NCBI RefSeq assembly: GCF_003144245.1
Contig: NW_020289975.1
Location: forward strand, 124,001-188,000
Origin: Jaminaea rosea
Lineage: Eukaryota > Basidiomycota > Exobasidiomycetes > Microstromatales
Length of the DNA stretch: 64,000 bases
Direction: 5' to 3'
The notes under the pieces are model-generated. The model worked only from the letters and a program-made list of their open reading frames with translations, had not been told where the DNA came from and made no database searches. Position numbers and translations under genes: made by a program. Positions within the stretch are counted from its first letter, which is position 1. Each line of letters begins with the position of its first letter. Shown one piece after another: positions 1 to 10,000 of the stretch.

Positions 1-302
1 ACTCTGGCTGCGGCTGCAGAGCTCAGCGACGTAAGACCAGACGCGATGCTAGTCGAGGCATGGCGCGATATGCTGGAGATTGTGGAGGCGATCGCTTCGG
101 TCACAGGACGCTCCTTGGCCTTTGTGGGCGTGATCTTGCGTCCATCATGGCGATTGAGTGCACTGCTGCTGGAGCTAGCTGGAGCGCGTTTGAGGGATGG
201 TTGGCGAGAGGCTCGGTGCTTGTCCGCGGGATTGAGGCTGGGTGGTGATGGAGACACTGGGTGAATTGGCGTTGTTGGTGGTGAGGAGGCGCCCTCGGGC
301 AT
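1..302 (-). CDS. N-terminus of unknown Ser/Pro-rich protein (partial, runs off left edge)
   Basis: On the minus strand an ATG at 302-300 opens a frame with no stop for about 100 codons up to the window edge. The peptide begins MPEGASSPPTTPIHPVSPSP and then becomes basic and Ser/Ala-rich (ISSISRHASTSIASG). The base pattern before the ATG is C/A/T-rich on this strand, as in other leaders in this window. No domain is visible in the part present, so no function is proposed. It would be head-to-head with the metallo-beta-lactamase gene to its right. The missing part lies to the left of base 1. An uninterrupted frame of 100 codons in GC-rich DNA is only moderate evidence that the gene is real. Confidence 0.5.
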   Translation of the reverse strand, partial: MPEGASSPPTTPIHPVSPSPPSLNPADKHRASRQPSLKRAPASSSSSALNRHDGRKITPTKAKERPVTEAIASTISSISRHASTSIASGLTSLSSAAAAR

Positions 303-1123
303 AGCAAGCGCGAAAGGGACCACGAAAAGATGAGAGATGGCTTGAAGATGACTGCTGTGTTGGTGCTACTAGGCCAATGTACGCTGGCTCAGTGGCGTCG
401 ATTCAGGGGGGGCAGTCTTGTTGCGCGTGGTGTTGGTGGATGGGCGGGCGAGATGGGCGTGGTAATTCAATACAGCTCGTGGATCGAGTCGTGGGTGAGA
501 CTCGAGGGCTAGATGGATGTGCTTTCAGGAGCTCGTCGGGCGGTGCAATGACGCGACTTTGTTTGGTGCGGATGCCTTTGAGTTTAACGCGATGGTGATG
601 ATGATAGTAGTACGGATGGACGTTGTACAGCTTATGCGAGGCAGTGGGTATCGTTCGTCTGTTGTAATAAGGAGCAGTTCAATGGCAGTTGAAGACGGTG
701 GTGATGAGCAGTTTTGTTGATGATTGGTCTGGTAAAGTAACTGAGAGCAGCTCGGCGAGGAGGCCGTCGATGGATGGATGGCTTTGATTGATTGCGTGGT
801 GGACGGACAGAGAGAGGCTCAAGGCGGCGGCGGGTGACGCCTGCGACTGATCCCACACAACCCTGACTCGAAAGCAAACACACTGCTCTCCTGCTGCGAC
901 TGAGCGTGATCATGCAGGGCGGGCGGCGAGCTAGGCCATCGATTCGCGCACAAGCCACGGCCATTTTTCGCGGCTCCAGCCGGACCGGATGAACAAGCCG
1001 TCGATGACGGACCAAAGACGAGTGCCGGTGAGCTGCGCAGCTTTATGAGCGATTCACCTCAGTACCTCTTGCTCGCTCACAGCCATCCTCTCGACACTCA
1101 TCAAGAGCAAAGCACGGCGGCTC
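303..1123. other. Gene-free interval, probable divergent promoter region
   Basis: About 820 bp lie between the minus-strand Ser-rich protein start and the plus-strand metallo-beta-lactamase start. Short open frames occur on both strands, including a 127-codon one on the minus strand at 632-1015. None has an ATG start with a recognisable product. I see no tRNA, repeat or transposon remnant. It most likely holds the two promoters and a long leader. Confidence 0.45.
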
Positions 1124-2350
1124 ATGGCCGAATCTCTCGTCGAGCTTCCCGATGTAGCGCGCCTCTCCCCGCGAGTGGTGCGCCTCCTCGGCCAAAATCC
1201 GGGCAAGTTCACGCTCCAGGGGACCAACACCTACCTCATCTCCCCTCTCGAATCATCGTCATCGCAGCCAATTCCGACTATCCTCGTTGATACGGCAGAA
1301 GGAGATGAAGACTACCTGAAGCTCTTCGAAGACACCCTGGCTAAGCCGCCTAAGCGTCACATCTCCCATGTCCTCCTCACTCATTGGCACCATGATCACG
1401 TGGCTGGATTGGCGCCCGTGCTAGAGACGCTCGCAAAAGCGCAACCGTCCTTACCGCCGCCGTTGGTCTGCAAACTTCCGAATAGTGAACAAGACGGCGA
1501 CATCGAGTCATCTATTTCTCACCTCTCCGCTGGAACCCATTTCACGGCCCCCGCGTCTTCCTCTTCGTCACGCATCCTCACCCACCTGCGACACTCTCAA
1601 TCGCTTGCGATAGGCGACGATACCTCGCTACAATGTCTACACACCCCAGGACATACCACGGATCATCTTTCTCTTCTTCTCTCCTCGAGTCAACATGACC
1701 CCGTCTTCTTCAGCGGCGACAATGTTCTCGGGCAGGGCACGTCCGTCTTCGAGGACCTGGCCGCATACATTTCCAGCCTCAATAGAACACTCGACGTTCT
1801 CCCGGCTTCAGGACCAGCACGAATTTTTCCTGCTCACGGACCGGTCATCGAGGATGGGCGCAAGGCTGTTGAAGGCTACATCGAGCATCGCTTGCAGAGG
1901 GAGAAGCAGGTGGTTGAACTGATGAAAGAGAGCAGCCCGACAGGACAAAAGGAGGATGGAAGCGGCATGCCAAGATGGGGCGTGATGCAGCTGGTCGAAA
2001 AGCTATACGCTTCATGTGAGTACAAATCAACGTTCACCTCTCCTCGCCTCGCCCTTCCGGTTTTGCTCACGAGCGCTAACTCCTTCACGCCCTCTTTTCC
2101 TGTCTGCATTCCCGCGCCCCACAAAGACCCTCAATCCCTCTACCCAGCCGCAGCTCGCGGCCTCTTCCTCCATCTGCATAAGCTGGGCACAGAGCAGCGC
2201 GTGCTGTGCCATGGAGAGCATGCTGGGCCTGACGGTGCTCCACCGCCCGTAGCCCCGCTCAAGACCGAGTATATGGAACTCGAATGGTCGTTGACCGAGC
2301 ACGAGGCCGAGGCGGGTGCGAGAGCAAGCCCAAACGGGGGCAGGCTGTGA
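1124..2350 (+). CDS. LACTB2-type metallo-beta-lactamase fold hydrolase
   Basis: This is a homologue of LACTB2, a metallo-beta-lactamase superfamily protein described in animals as a mitochondrial endoribonuclease. The start (residues 16-37, with RVVRLLGQNPGKFTLQGTNT) matches the family N-terminus. The metal motif THWHHDH is at residues 86-92, with further ligands at about H177 (TPGHTTDH), D199 (SGDN) and H238. The C-terminus has the family's winged-helix-like end (AAARGLFLHLHKL). I infer one intron, 2016-2126 (GTGAGT...AAG), because removing it restores YASYPQSLYPAAARG. The protein would be about 371 aa. The intron is 111 nt and stop-free, so a naive frame also reads through it. Acceptors at 2147 or 2153 would also keep frame, but fit the family less well. 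The strong N-terminal match supports ATG 1124. Confidence 0.88.
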   Translation: MAESLVELPDVARLSPRVVRLLGQNPGKFTLQGTNTYLISPLESSSSQPIPTILVDTAEGDEDYLKLFEDTLAKPPKRHISHVLLTHWHHDHVAGLAPVLETLAKAQPSLPPPLVCKLPNSEQDGDIESSISHLSAGTHFTAPASSSSSRILTHLRHSQSLAIGDDTSLQCLHTPGHTTDHLSLLLSSSQHDPVFFSGDNVLGQGTSVFEDLAAYISSLNRTLDVLPASGPARIFPAHGPVIEDGRKAVEGYIEHRLQREKQVVELMKESSPTGQKEDGSGMPRWGVMQLVEKLYASCEYKSTFTSPRLALPVLLTSANSFTPSFPVCIPAPHKDPQSLYPAAARGLFLHLHKLGTEQRVLCHGEHAGPDGAPPPVAPLKTEYMELEWSLTEHEAEAGARASPNGGRL

Positions 2351-2433
2351 AACAGCAGCGCCACATGGAGCCCTGATGTAGCATAGCTGGGTATCGTTGC
2401 TAATGAATGCAAGTGCTGGCGTCGCAGCAGCGT

Positions 2434-3036
2434 TTATGCAAAGGCCACGCGCTTCTTCTTCGGTGCGGCTGCCTTGATTGGCGCTCCCTTCACTTTGCGT
2501 GATGACGAGGACGAGGACGCTAGGGCGGGCACGAGCATCTTCTTCTGCGCCTTGAGCTCCGGACTTGCGGCGGCGATTACCTCCTCCTCGGCCTCATCGT
2601 TGTCAGATGGCTCCTCCTCTGCCTCTTCACCCGCCTTGACACCACTTTTCGCCGCTCGCCTCCTCTCCTTTCTCTCCCTAGCTTTTACCCTCGCCTTCTC
2701 CTTCAGCTCAGCCCTAATTGCACTCTTACTCCTCGCTGCCCCCGTGGCGGCGCCCACCTCAGTCTTTCTATTCGCAGCTTTGCGCTTTTTCTCCTGGCCC
2801 GCAGCCGCCTGCTGCTTCTTTGCCTTAATCACCTCCTTGCTGTGCTTTGAGCGTTGGCGATCACGATCTTCTACTGAGGAGCCGGCGGATGTGGCGAGAG
2901 CGAGGAGGTGCGAGAGACCTTGCGATTCGGAGAAGATTTTGGGTTTGCGGCCAGACCCCTTCTTCGAGGGTGGTGCTGCGGTCGAGGAGGGACCTGAGTC
3001 AGAGGCCTGCTGTTGCATGTGTGATGTCGCCGTCAT
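2434..3036 (-). CDS. Lys/Arg-rich conserved-looking hypothetical protein
   Basis: A 200-aa protein begins at ATG 3036. A short Ser/Pro leader is followed by KPKIFSESQGLSHLLALA (about residues 32-49). After this comes a long run dominated by Lys, Arg, Glu and Ala, then an acidic stretch (EEAEEEPSDNDEAEEE) and a basic C-terminus ending PKKKRVAFA. The composition suggests a nuclear or nucleolar protein, and PKKKR resembles a nuclear localisation signal. I do not recognise the family. It is head-to-head with the RBM25-like gene across about 216 bp (3037-3252). An equally long plus-strand frame (2474-3061) is its antisense shadow, poor in charged residues and without family features. Confidence 0.6.
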   Translation of the reverse strand: MTATSHMQQQASDSGPSSTAAPPSKKGSGRKPKIFSESQGLSHLLALATSAGSSVEDRDRQRSKHSKEVIKAKKQQAAAGQEKKRKAANRKTEVGAATGAARSKSAIRAELKEKARVKARERKERRRAAKSGVKAGEEAEEEPSDNDEAEEEVIAAASPELKAQKKMLVPALASSSSSSRKVKGAPIKAAAPKKKRVAFA

Positions 3037-3252
3037 GATGGAAGGCACAGGAAGAGGATGATGAGGCGATCAGTGGAAATGAGGATGAGGAAGGGAGAGA
3101 AATTTGAGCTCGGCCAGCCTCTCTCCGATTTCGCGCCTCTCTGTCCGCCCATTCGCCCATCCGCCTGGCCTGTCCGTCTGCGACGGAGCTGTTTGCTTGC
3201 TTCCATTCCTTCCCCCTCATCACCGTCACCTCTTGTCTCGACCCTTGTACCC

Positions 3253-5322
3253 ATGTACGGTCGTCCGCCGCCGCAACAATGGCAGGCGAACCCCAACAAC
3301 CCCAATTTGGCGCCTGTAGGGCCTAGAGGCGGCATCGGCTCTGGCCCACCACCTGTCAATGGTCTCCCTCCAGGACCACCTCCCCCAGGCGTCGGCCCAG
3401 CCGTTGCCTCTGGCCCCAATGCCAGCCCAAACGCATCTACAACAGTCTTTGTAGGCTCCATCACCGCCGGTATATCGGATAACATGCTCACCCAGCTGCT
3501 CAATACATGCGGTTCCCTTCTCACTCTCAAACGCATCTCCCCCGCCTTCGGCTTCGCAACCTTCGACCATCCCGAAGCGGTCATGCGGGCCATCGACCTT
3601 CTCAATGGGCTCGAGCTACCCGTACCTGGTGGAAGTGAGGGAGTGGCCGCAAAGAAGCTGCTGGTCAAGGCAGACGAGAAGACGAAGGCTTTTGTGGAGC
3701 AGTACAAGGTCGAGAGAGGCGAGGGCCGGGAGGAACATGAGGAGCAGCGCGATGGTGCGGGTAAAGACGGCATTGCCTCTTTCATCGCCACCTTACAGCG
3801 ACCCGACGTCCTCACGCTCTTTCCCGACGCTGCTGGTGCATCATCCTCATCTCGACCCGGCGGAGGCAGCGGGGTGGCCGCCCACCTGAAGGACCTTCCG
3901 CCCGAGGACCTGCCAGAGGAGCACCGCAATAGCGTTTTGAGCGAGATCGACAAGTTCAGACAGGCGAGCGCTGCGAGGGAGGACGAAAAGAGGAGGAGAG
4001 AGAGGGTACTGGAGAGGGAAAGGATGGGAGCGCCTACAGGACCGCGCGACACCAGCTCCCCGATGGGCTCCAGCGGTCTTGGTGGGAGTGGGGGTACGAG
4101 GGACCCCCAATCATTCAATCATGGAGCGCCAGGATTTGTTCGCTCATCGACCGACATCAATGGAGCAGCAGCGGAACAGCGACGTCGCGAGGACATGGAC
4201 CCAGAGGAGGCAGACGAGGCGGAGGAGCAACGTCGTCTCTCTTCGAAGCACGCAGAGGAGGCTCGCCGAGCAGAGGAGGCTTTGGCCAAGCATGCCCAGC
4301 AGGAGCGAGCGCGACTCGATCACTGGACTCGAATCATTGATGATGGCAAACGCGAGGCTGAGCGAAGGGCAAGCAGAGCAGAGCATATGGCGCAGCGGCT
4401 GCGCTGCGATCCCCCTGCGTCGGACGGCGCAGGATCTTCAGGGTGGGACGATGAGCACGAGCGCCAGCGCGATCCCTTCTATATCGACCGCAGGCGATGG
4501 AGGCACGCTCGCTCTGTTGCCTTACGCAGGGAGCAGGAGGACGACCTAGCTGATGAGCGACGCGAGGCTGTAGAGCTTGAGCGTGCCAGGCAGGAGGAGG
4601 AGAGGGCTCGGATCAGGAGAGAGGAGGAGGAAAAGAAGCTGAGAGAGGAGCAGCGTAAGGCTGGAGTGCTCCTTGGGGCTGAAGGAGAGCATAAGCCGTT
4701 GAAATTGAAGAACGCGACAGGGGTCAGCGGTGCGGCGGGGCCTTCGTCAAGCACGACAACAGGGGCCACAGGTGGCAGTACGGCAGCAACAGGCGCTCCA
4801 GTCTTCTCCTCCGCCCTTGGCGAGGACGATGAAGAAGGTGCTGAGGGATCATCACGCGCTCGCAAGAATATGGCTCACCTGCTTGACGACTTGCCGCCTA
4901 CCAACGGCGCCTCGGCTCAGGACGACGCATCGACTAAAGAGCGTCGCCTCGCGATCCGCGCATCGCTGGACGAGGTGGATCGACTGGACCTCTTCTCATC
5001 ACGCGGCCCTTCATCAGACACAAAGATCCTCTGGTCTTACCTCTCCCTCCCCTCCCTCTCCGCCTTCGTCGGCAAGCTGGTAAGGGAGACGGTGGGCGAG
5101 GCGGTGCCGGAGTTGGAGGAGGTCGTCATTGAGCGACTCACGCAATTCCAGCAAAAGAAGGCGGGTGCTGGAGAGGGAGATGCGCGGGACGGTGCTCAGC
5201 TGGCCAGAGATATTGGGGAGGCTGTGGAGCCCGTTCTGGCAGATGAGGCTGGAGCCTTTACGGAGAGGCTGTGGAGATGGTTGGTTGAGGAGACGCAGAT
5301 TGCGGGCGGGCAGAGAAGGTAA
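3253..5322 (+). CDS. RBM25-like splicing factor (RRM + PWI)
   Basis: RBM25-family proteins join U1 snRNP-linked splice-site choice in the nucleus; yeast Snu71 is the distant counterpart. The 689-aa product has a Pro/Gly/Asn-rich start. An RRM follows at about residues 64-145 (TTVFVGSITAGISDNML... with FGFATFDHPEAVMRAID). The long middle is Arg/Glu/Asp-rich with coiled-coil character (EERARIRREEEEKKLREEQR). A C-terminal PWI domain covers about residues 590-685 (ILWSYLSLPSLSAFVGKLV, ending ERLWRWLVEE). Domain order is as in RBM25. The frame is open back to 3058, but ATG 3253 gives the normal proline-rich start and leaves room for the divergent promoter. I see no intron. It converges on the next gene with 63 bp between stop codons. 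Confidence 0.85.
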   Translation: MYGRPPPQQWQANPNNPNLAPVGPRGGIGSGPPPVNGLPPGPPPPGVGPAVASGPNASPNASTTVFVGSITAGISDNMLTQLLNTCGSLLTLKRISPAFGFATFDHPEAVMRAIDLLNGLELPVPGGSEGVAAKKLLVKADEKTKAFVEQYKVERGEGREEHEEQRDGAGKDGIASFIATLQRPDVLTLFPDAAGASSSSRPGGGSGVAAHLKDLPPEDLPEEHRNSVLSEIDKFRQASAAREDEKRRRERVLERERMGAPTGPRDTSSPMGSSGLGGSGGTRDPQSFNHGAPGFVRSSTDINGAAAEQRRREDMDPEEADEAEEQRRLSSKHAEEARRAEEALAKHAQQERARLDHWTRIIDDGKREAERRASRAEHMAQRLRCDPPASDGAGSSGWDDEHERQRDPFYIDRRRWRHARSVALRREQEDDLADERREAVELERARQEEERARIRREEEEKKLREEQRKAGVLLGAEGEHKPLKLKNATGVSGAAGPSSSTTTGATGGSTAATGAPVFSSALGEDDEEGAEGSSRARKNMAHLLDDLPPTNGASAQDDASTKERRLAIRASLDEVDRLDLFSSRGPSSDTKILWSYLSLPSLSAFVGKLVRETVGEAVPELEEVVIERLTQFQQKKAGAGEGDARDGAQLARDIGEAVEPVLADEAGAFTERLWRWLVEETQIAGGQRR

Positions 5323-5385
5323 GATGGAGCGAACTTGGTATTGGAGACAGAATACAACATAATCACCAGATGCACACGGCTCAGC

Positions 5386-6876
5386 TTAGCCTAAGATACG
5401 ACTCTTCCACCCACTCTTGCGCTGCTTGCTCTCCGTCGTGTCTACCACAGCGCCGTCGTCGCCGCTTGCCGCGCCTTCGCCCCTCTCGCTGTCATCATTT
5501 CCCGCTGGTCCCTGAGCATGCTGATCTGAGGCGCTGCCAGCTAAATCCTCAACGCGCTCCGACTCGTCCAGAGTGCGTTGCCCAACAGGAGGACGAGCAC
5601 GATGTTGCGGTGGCGGAGGAAGGGGAGCGCTGCGCTCTGGAGGCTGCTGCTGCTGCTGCTGCTGCTGAGTCTGCCTCTGCTCCTCAGAGGCGGGCGGTAG
5701 AGGCGGCGGCTGTCTCATGCGCAATCTGTCCTCGTCTTCCTTGCTGATGCTCGACAAGCTTTGCAGAGGTGGCGCATCGCTAGTCTCGCTCGATGCCGCT
5801 CCCGGTGTCCGTGGCTGCTGCGTTGTGCTTGCAGCGATGCTGGGCGTGCCCGTTGAGGCCGTGGAAAGGCTGCGCGGCGATGTGACGAGCGGTGGCAGAG
5901 TAGAAGTGCTCCCTTCTGCGGCCATCATCCGCCTTCTGGTCTCGCTGCCTGCGTTAGCATCCTGCGGCGAAGCGACAATCGTACTCGAGATGATGAAGCC
6001 GTCGAAGGGCTGGAAGGTAGTGACGGCCGCCGAGCTTGCGCTTCCCAGCGTCGTGACCGCTACGCTGGCTGTTGCTGAGCCGCTTTGAGCCAAAGAGGCA
6101 TCATCCACGCCAAATGAAACCATCGCTTTGCCTTCGTCAGCAGCGGCAGACGCCCCCTGTCCTGCTTCGCTGCTTTCTGCCGCACCACTCCGAGCTGCAG
6201 TCCTCTTCCTCATCTCCTCTCTCTCCCTCTTCAACTCTTCCTCGAGCTCCTTCGTCTGCGCCTTCTCTTTTCTCTTCTCTTCAGTCTTTGCTCTGCTTTC
6301 TTCCCTTCTCCTCTCAATGTTCTGCCCAGCGGTCGCGCATCCCCTCTGCACCCCTTGACCCGCTCCTTTCAACCCAGAGAAGGCAGCCTTGTTCGCCGCC
6401 TTCTGATTACGCGGATTCGTGATGGCTTCGCCAATCTTATTCTGGGACATGGACACGAGCTCGACTATGGCGTCGATCTGTGAGTCCCCCAGAAAAGGGC
6501 CGCCGACGATGTTGAGTGCTGATTCGACGAGCGTCGGCAGGAGCGAGGTTTCCGCAATCGCTTTGCGCATCCAGGCGTTGCGTTTGCCCAGCTTGACAGA
6601 TTCGGAGTCGCTTGCTCGCTCCCCGTAGATACCTGTCGGGTCTGACGAGGCTTCAGAGGATGCAGCCTGGGGTTCTCGAAGGACTGCACGACTGAGCTTG
6701 AGTTCTACATCCCGGTAGGTGATGACGTCCAGAGCACCAGAGGCATGGAGGTGCTGGAGGGAGGATCGTGTCTGCTCCAGGAGGAATTGTGCGTGACTAG
6801 GTTCGCTGGCCTTGGAGGAGGGACGAGGCGCTGTAGGCAGGGGTGGCGGTGGAGCGCTTGCTGTTGAGGCGGACAT
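5386..6876 (-). CDS. Hypothetical protein with helical N-terminus, coiled coil and disordered tail
   Basis: A 496-aa single-exon frame starts at ATG 6876. Residues about 25-65 form a helical segment (FLLEQTRSSLQHLHASGALD) that loosely recalls the start of fungal Las17-binding Lsb/Csh3 proteins, but there is no SH3 domain. Residues about 98-185 look folded (WMRKAIAETSLLPTLVESAL, then GGPFLGDSQIDAIVELVSM). A charged coiled coil (KTEEKRKEKAQTKELEEELK) follows. The last 270 residues are Ser/Ala/Thr/Gln/Pro-rich with a poly-Q run, and the protein ends in a basic KSGWKSRILG. I do not recognise the family. It is head-to-head with HFM1 across 201 bp. Confidence 0.65.
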   Translation of the reverse strand: MSASTASAPPPPLPTAPRPSSKASEPSHAQFLLEQTRSSLQHLHASGALDVITYRDVELKLSRAVLREPQAASSEASSDPTGIYGERASDSESVKLGKRNAWMRKAIAETSLLPTLVESALNIVGGPFLGDSQIDAIVELVSMSQNKIGEAITNPRNQKAANKAAFSGLKGAGQGVQRGCATAGQNIERRREESRAKTEEKRKEKAQTKELEEELKREREEMRKRTAARSGAAESSEAGQGASAAADEGKAMVSFGVDDASLAQSGSATASVAVTTLGSASSAAVTTFQPFDGFIISSTIVASPQDANAGSETRRRMMAAEGSTSTLPPLVTSPRSLSTASTGTPSIAASTTQQPRTPGAASSETSDAPPLQSLSSISKEDEDRLRMRQPPPLPPASEEQRQTQQQQQQQQPPERSAPLPPPPQHRARPPVGQRTLDESERVEDLAGSASDQHAQGPAGNDDSERGEGAASGDDGAVVDTTESKQRKSGWKSRILG

Positions 6877-7077
6877 TCTGACGAATTATCGGAGTGGTTG
6901 AGATATGTTGAGGAGCATTGTGCTCGTACTCAGGGTCCAGTGTGGAGCTGCTGCACGACGCGACAACACGTGGCGACGGAAAGGGATGTGTTGCACTCAA
7001 GGCGCCCCCCCGGCTACGAGCGCTGAGCGGCTGAGCACCTTGCCATCTCACCATCTTCGAGCTGCAGGCGGTTTGGC

Positions 7078-10000
7078 ATGGAGCAGCTCGAGCGCTTCAG
7101 GTTCGCACGGCGAGGCGTTGCAGAGCAGTCAGCAGAAGAACCTGCGGACTCGCCCTTCTCGTTCTCGCCGACTACCACCAATGCCAGTGTTCATCGTCAG
7201 CAATTTCGGGCGCCTGCTACACAGCCACTAGCATATACGAGCCAGGATCATGTCGCACCGTACCCGATAGGCTCCGGAGGCAACGTTGCGCCCTCGCACT
7301 ACCATATGCAAGCCCTTGCTGGCAGTGACGCGCCGGCTCTGTCCATGAGCTATCACGACGAGCAGATTGCGCCCTCATCGCTGTATAGCTCTCCTACACC
7401 GCACGCATACGCTCAAGCTGCCTCGTCATCCTTGTCCAGTCCGCCTTCAAGGTCTCCTCTCGTGAAACCGCACCAGTTGCGATCTATGCAAACGTCAACG
7501 ACAGGATCTCGTCCTGCATACAATCGTCCCTCGACCTCTCATGGCCTGAGGCAGCCAGCATCCTCTGTCTCCGTCACTCAAGGTTGGAAGCTTTGACATT
7601 CACTCTTCTCTCATTCTTGCTCCATCATGCGGTGATAGTATTCTGAACAAAAGTTTGCCGTGATTCTTCCCCTGATCTTCACTGCAGGCAACGCCCTTCA
7701 AGCTCGTCATGGCATCCCACTCACCAGAGTCTCCGAGCTTCCAGATCGTCTTCGAGTTGCATTCGGCTTCCCGCTCTTCAACGCCATTCAAAGCATATGT
7801 TTCGACGCGGTGTACAAGAGCGATGAGAACATTGCTGTCTCAGCTCCCACGGGCTCCGGCAAGACGGTTCTCTTTGAGCTCGCAATCATGCGGATGCTCA
7901 CCGTTGGTGGCCCGGACTCAAAGGCAGTCTACGTTGCGCCGACAAAGGCTCTATGCGCCGAGAGAGCAAAAGACTGGATTGAACGGTTGCAGCCACTCGG
8001 CTGCCCAGTTGTCGAGCTCACGGTGAACGATCTTTGTGTCGACCCAAATCTTCCGTGGCTAGCCTCTGACCCCAACTCTTGCTGAACAGGGAGACACCGA
8101 TCGAGCCGCATTCGCAGCCGCACGCAAATCAAGAGTCATCATCACGACGCCAGAGAAGTGGGACAGCCTCACTCGTAGCTGGCAGACCTACGCCAAGATT
8201 CTTGACCGTCTCGAGCTCTTTCTGGTGGACGAAGTGCACACATTGCACGAGAAAGAAAGAGGCGAGTGCACATGAAGCAAGTCCGCTTCGATGTGACGCT
8301 CACCCATTCTGATATCTTTGCGTCATAGGCGCTCGACTAGAGACCATCATCGCTCGCACACAGACTTTTGGCAAAGATGTCCGCTTCGTCGCCGTCTCAG
8401 CCACGGTTCCCAACCTCTGCGACATCGCGACTTGGCTTGGTGCTCGACGAGACAGCAACCATCAGCAACAACGCCGTGGCGCTCAGCTATTCGAATTCGG
8501 CGAGGAGTATCGCCCATGTCCACTCCACAAGCACGTTTACGGCTACCCGTCGAGAGGGGAAGAATGGGTGAGTCTTAGGCGAGACAAAGCAGGAAGCAGA
8601 CTGCTCACATCCTTGCAATATCGTCCAGGGCTTTCAATCGTCACTCAACTCAAAGCTGCTTGGTGTGCTTCGCGACCACGCCCATGGCAAGCCCTCTCTC
8701 GTCTTCTGTCCTACGCGGAAAGCCACCGGCCAAGCAGCTCGAGCAATCAAGGAAGACTACGCCAAGCTAATCGCGTCCGAGTCGCCTCTACCGTGGTCGA
8801 AGCTGACAGGCATCGCCAACTACACTAATGCAGACCTACAAGGTCTCGCCGAATATGGCATTGCAGTTCACCACGCTGGCCTGCCCCTGGAAGACAGGCG
8901 CACAGTGTGCAAAGAATTTCTCGCGGGCCGCATCAACGCGCTGTGCTGCACTTCAACGCTAGCCATTGGCGTCAACCTCCCCGCCTACTGCGTCGTCATC
9001 CGTGGCACCAAACGCTATGAAGGCAGTGAATGGACAGAGCTGACGGATCTCGACCTGATCCAGATGCTCGGCCGTGCCGGTCGCCCAGCATTCGACACAG
9101 AAGGCACGGCCGTCATTCTCACTGAGCAGTCGAGGAAGCGCTACTACGAAGAGCTGGCGTCTGGCAAGATGACGATCGAGAGCACGCTCCACCTGAGCCT
9201 CGTAGAGATGATCAATTCGGAGATCGGGCTGCGTAATGGTAGGTGCACTGTGGAGCAGCTCATCGCGCTGTTGCGCAAGACCTTCCTATTTGTCAGGATG
9301 AAAGCGAACCCGCAGCACTACATGGCCGAGTGCGACACGAGGGGAGACCTCCCACCCGAGGAGACACTCGACATGCTCTGCCGCCAAGCGCTGGCAAAGC
9401 TTGAGAAGAACGAGCTCATTGCGCGCGGAGATGGGCAGCAGAATTCTCTCGCCCTTACCGAGCTGGGCGACATCCTGCTCAGGACCTGCGTGTCATTCGA
9501 GACGCTCCTCCTCCTCCTCAAGTTGCGCGCTGCTAAAGTCTCCGACTTGCTCTCCACCATCTCGCAAGCGCGAGAGTTCGCCGACCTCCGACTGCGCCAA
9601 GAGGAGAAACCTTTCTACTCCAGCCTACGCACCAATGCTGAGATCCGCTGCCCACCGGCAAAAGTGGTCAATGTGGCCGACAAGGTCAATCTCATCATCC
9701 AAGCCACCCTCGCAGGCGTGTCACTGCAGAGCGAAGCGAAGGCCAGTAACCTTTTCGAGGGATCATCGACCAATGCAACGGGAGACTTGACTGCCATCTT
9801 CAAGAATGCTCCACGCATTCTCCGCGCTGCCAGCGATGTGGCCATTGCAAAGATCGATGCGGTTACCCTACAAAGCAGTCTAGAGCTCGCACGCTCCTTG
9901 AATGGGAAAGCGTGGGACAATTCGGCCGTCGTGCTGCGCCAACTGGACAACATTGGAGAGAAGAGCATCAAGGTCCTTGCGAGCGCTGGCATCCACGACT

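Noticed and set aside
2474-3061. 195-codon plus-strand frame opposite the Lys-rich gene
   Set aside because: It is the antisense of a Lys/Glu/Ala-rich coding region, which produces long frames full of Leu, Ser, Phe and Ala. It shows no domain.
3033-4118. 361-codon minus-strand frame opposite RBM25
   Set aside because: It overlaps the RRM-coding strand of a well supported gene. Its composition (Ser, Pro, Gly) mirrors the opposite strand and no motif is seen.
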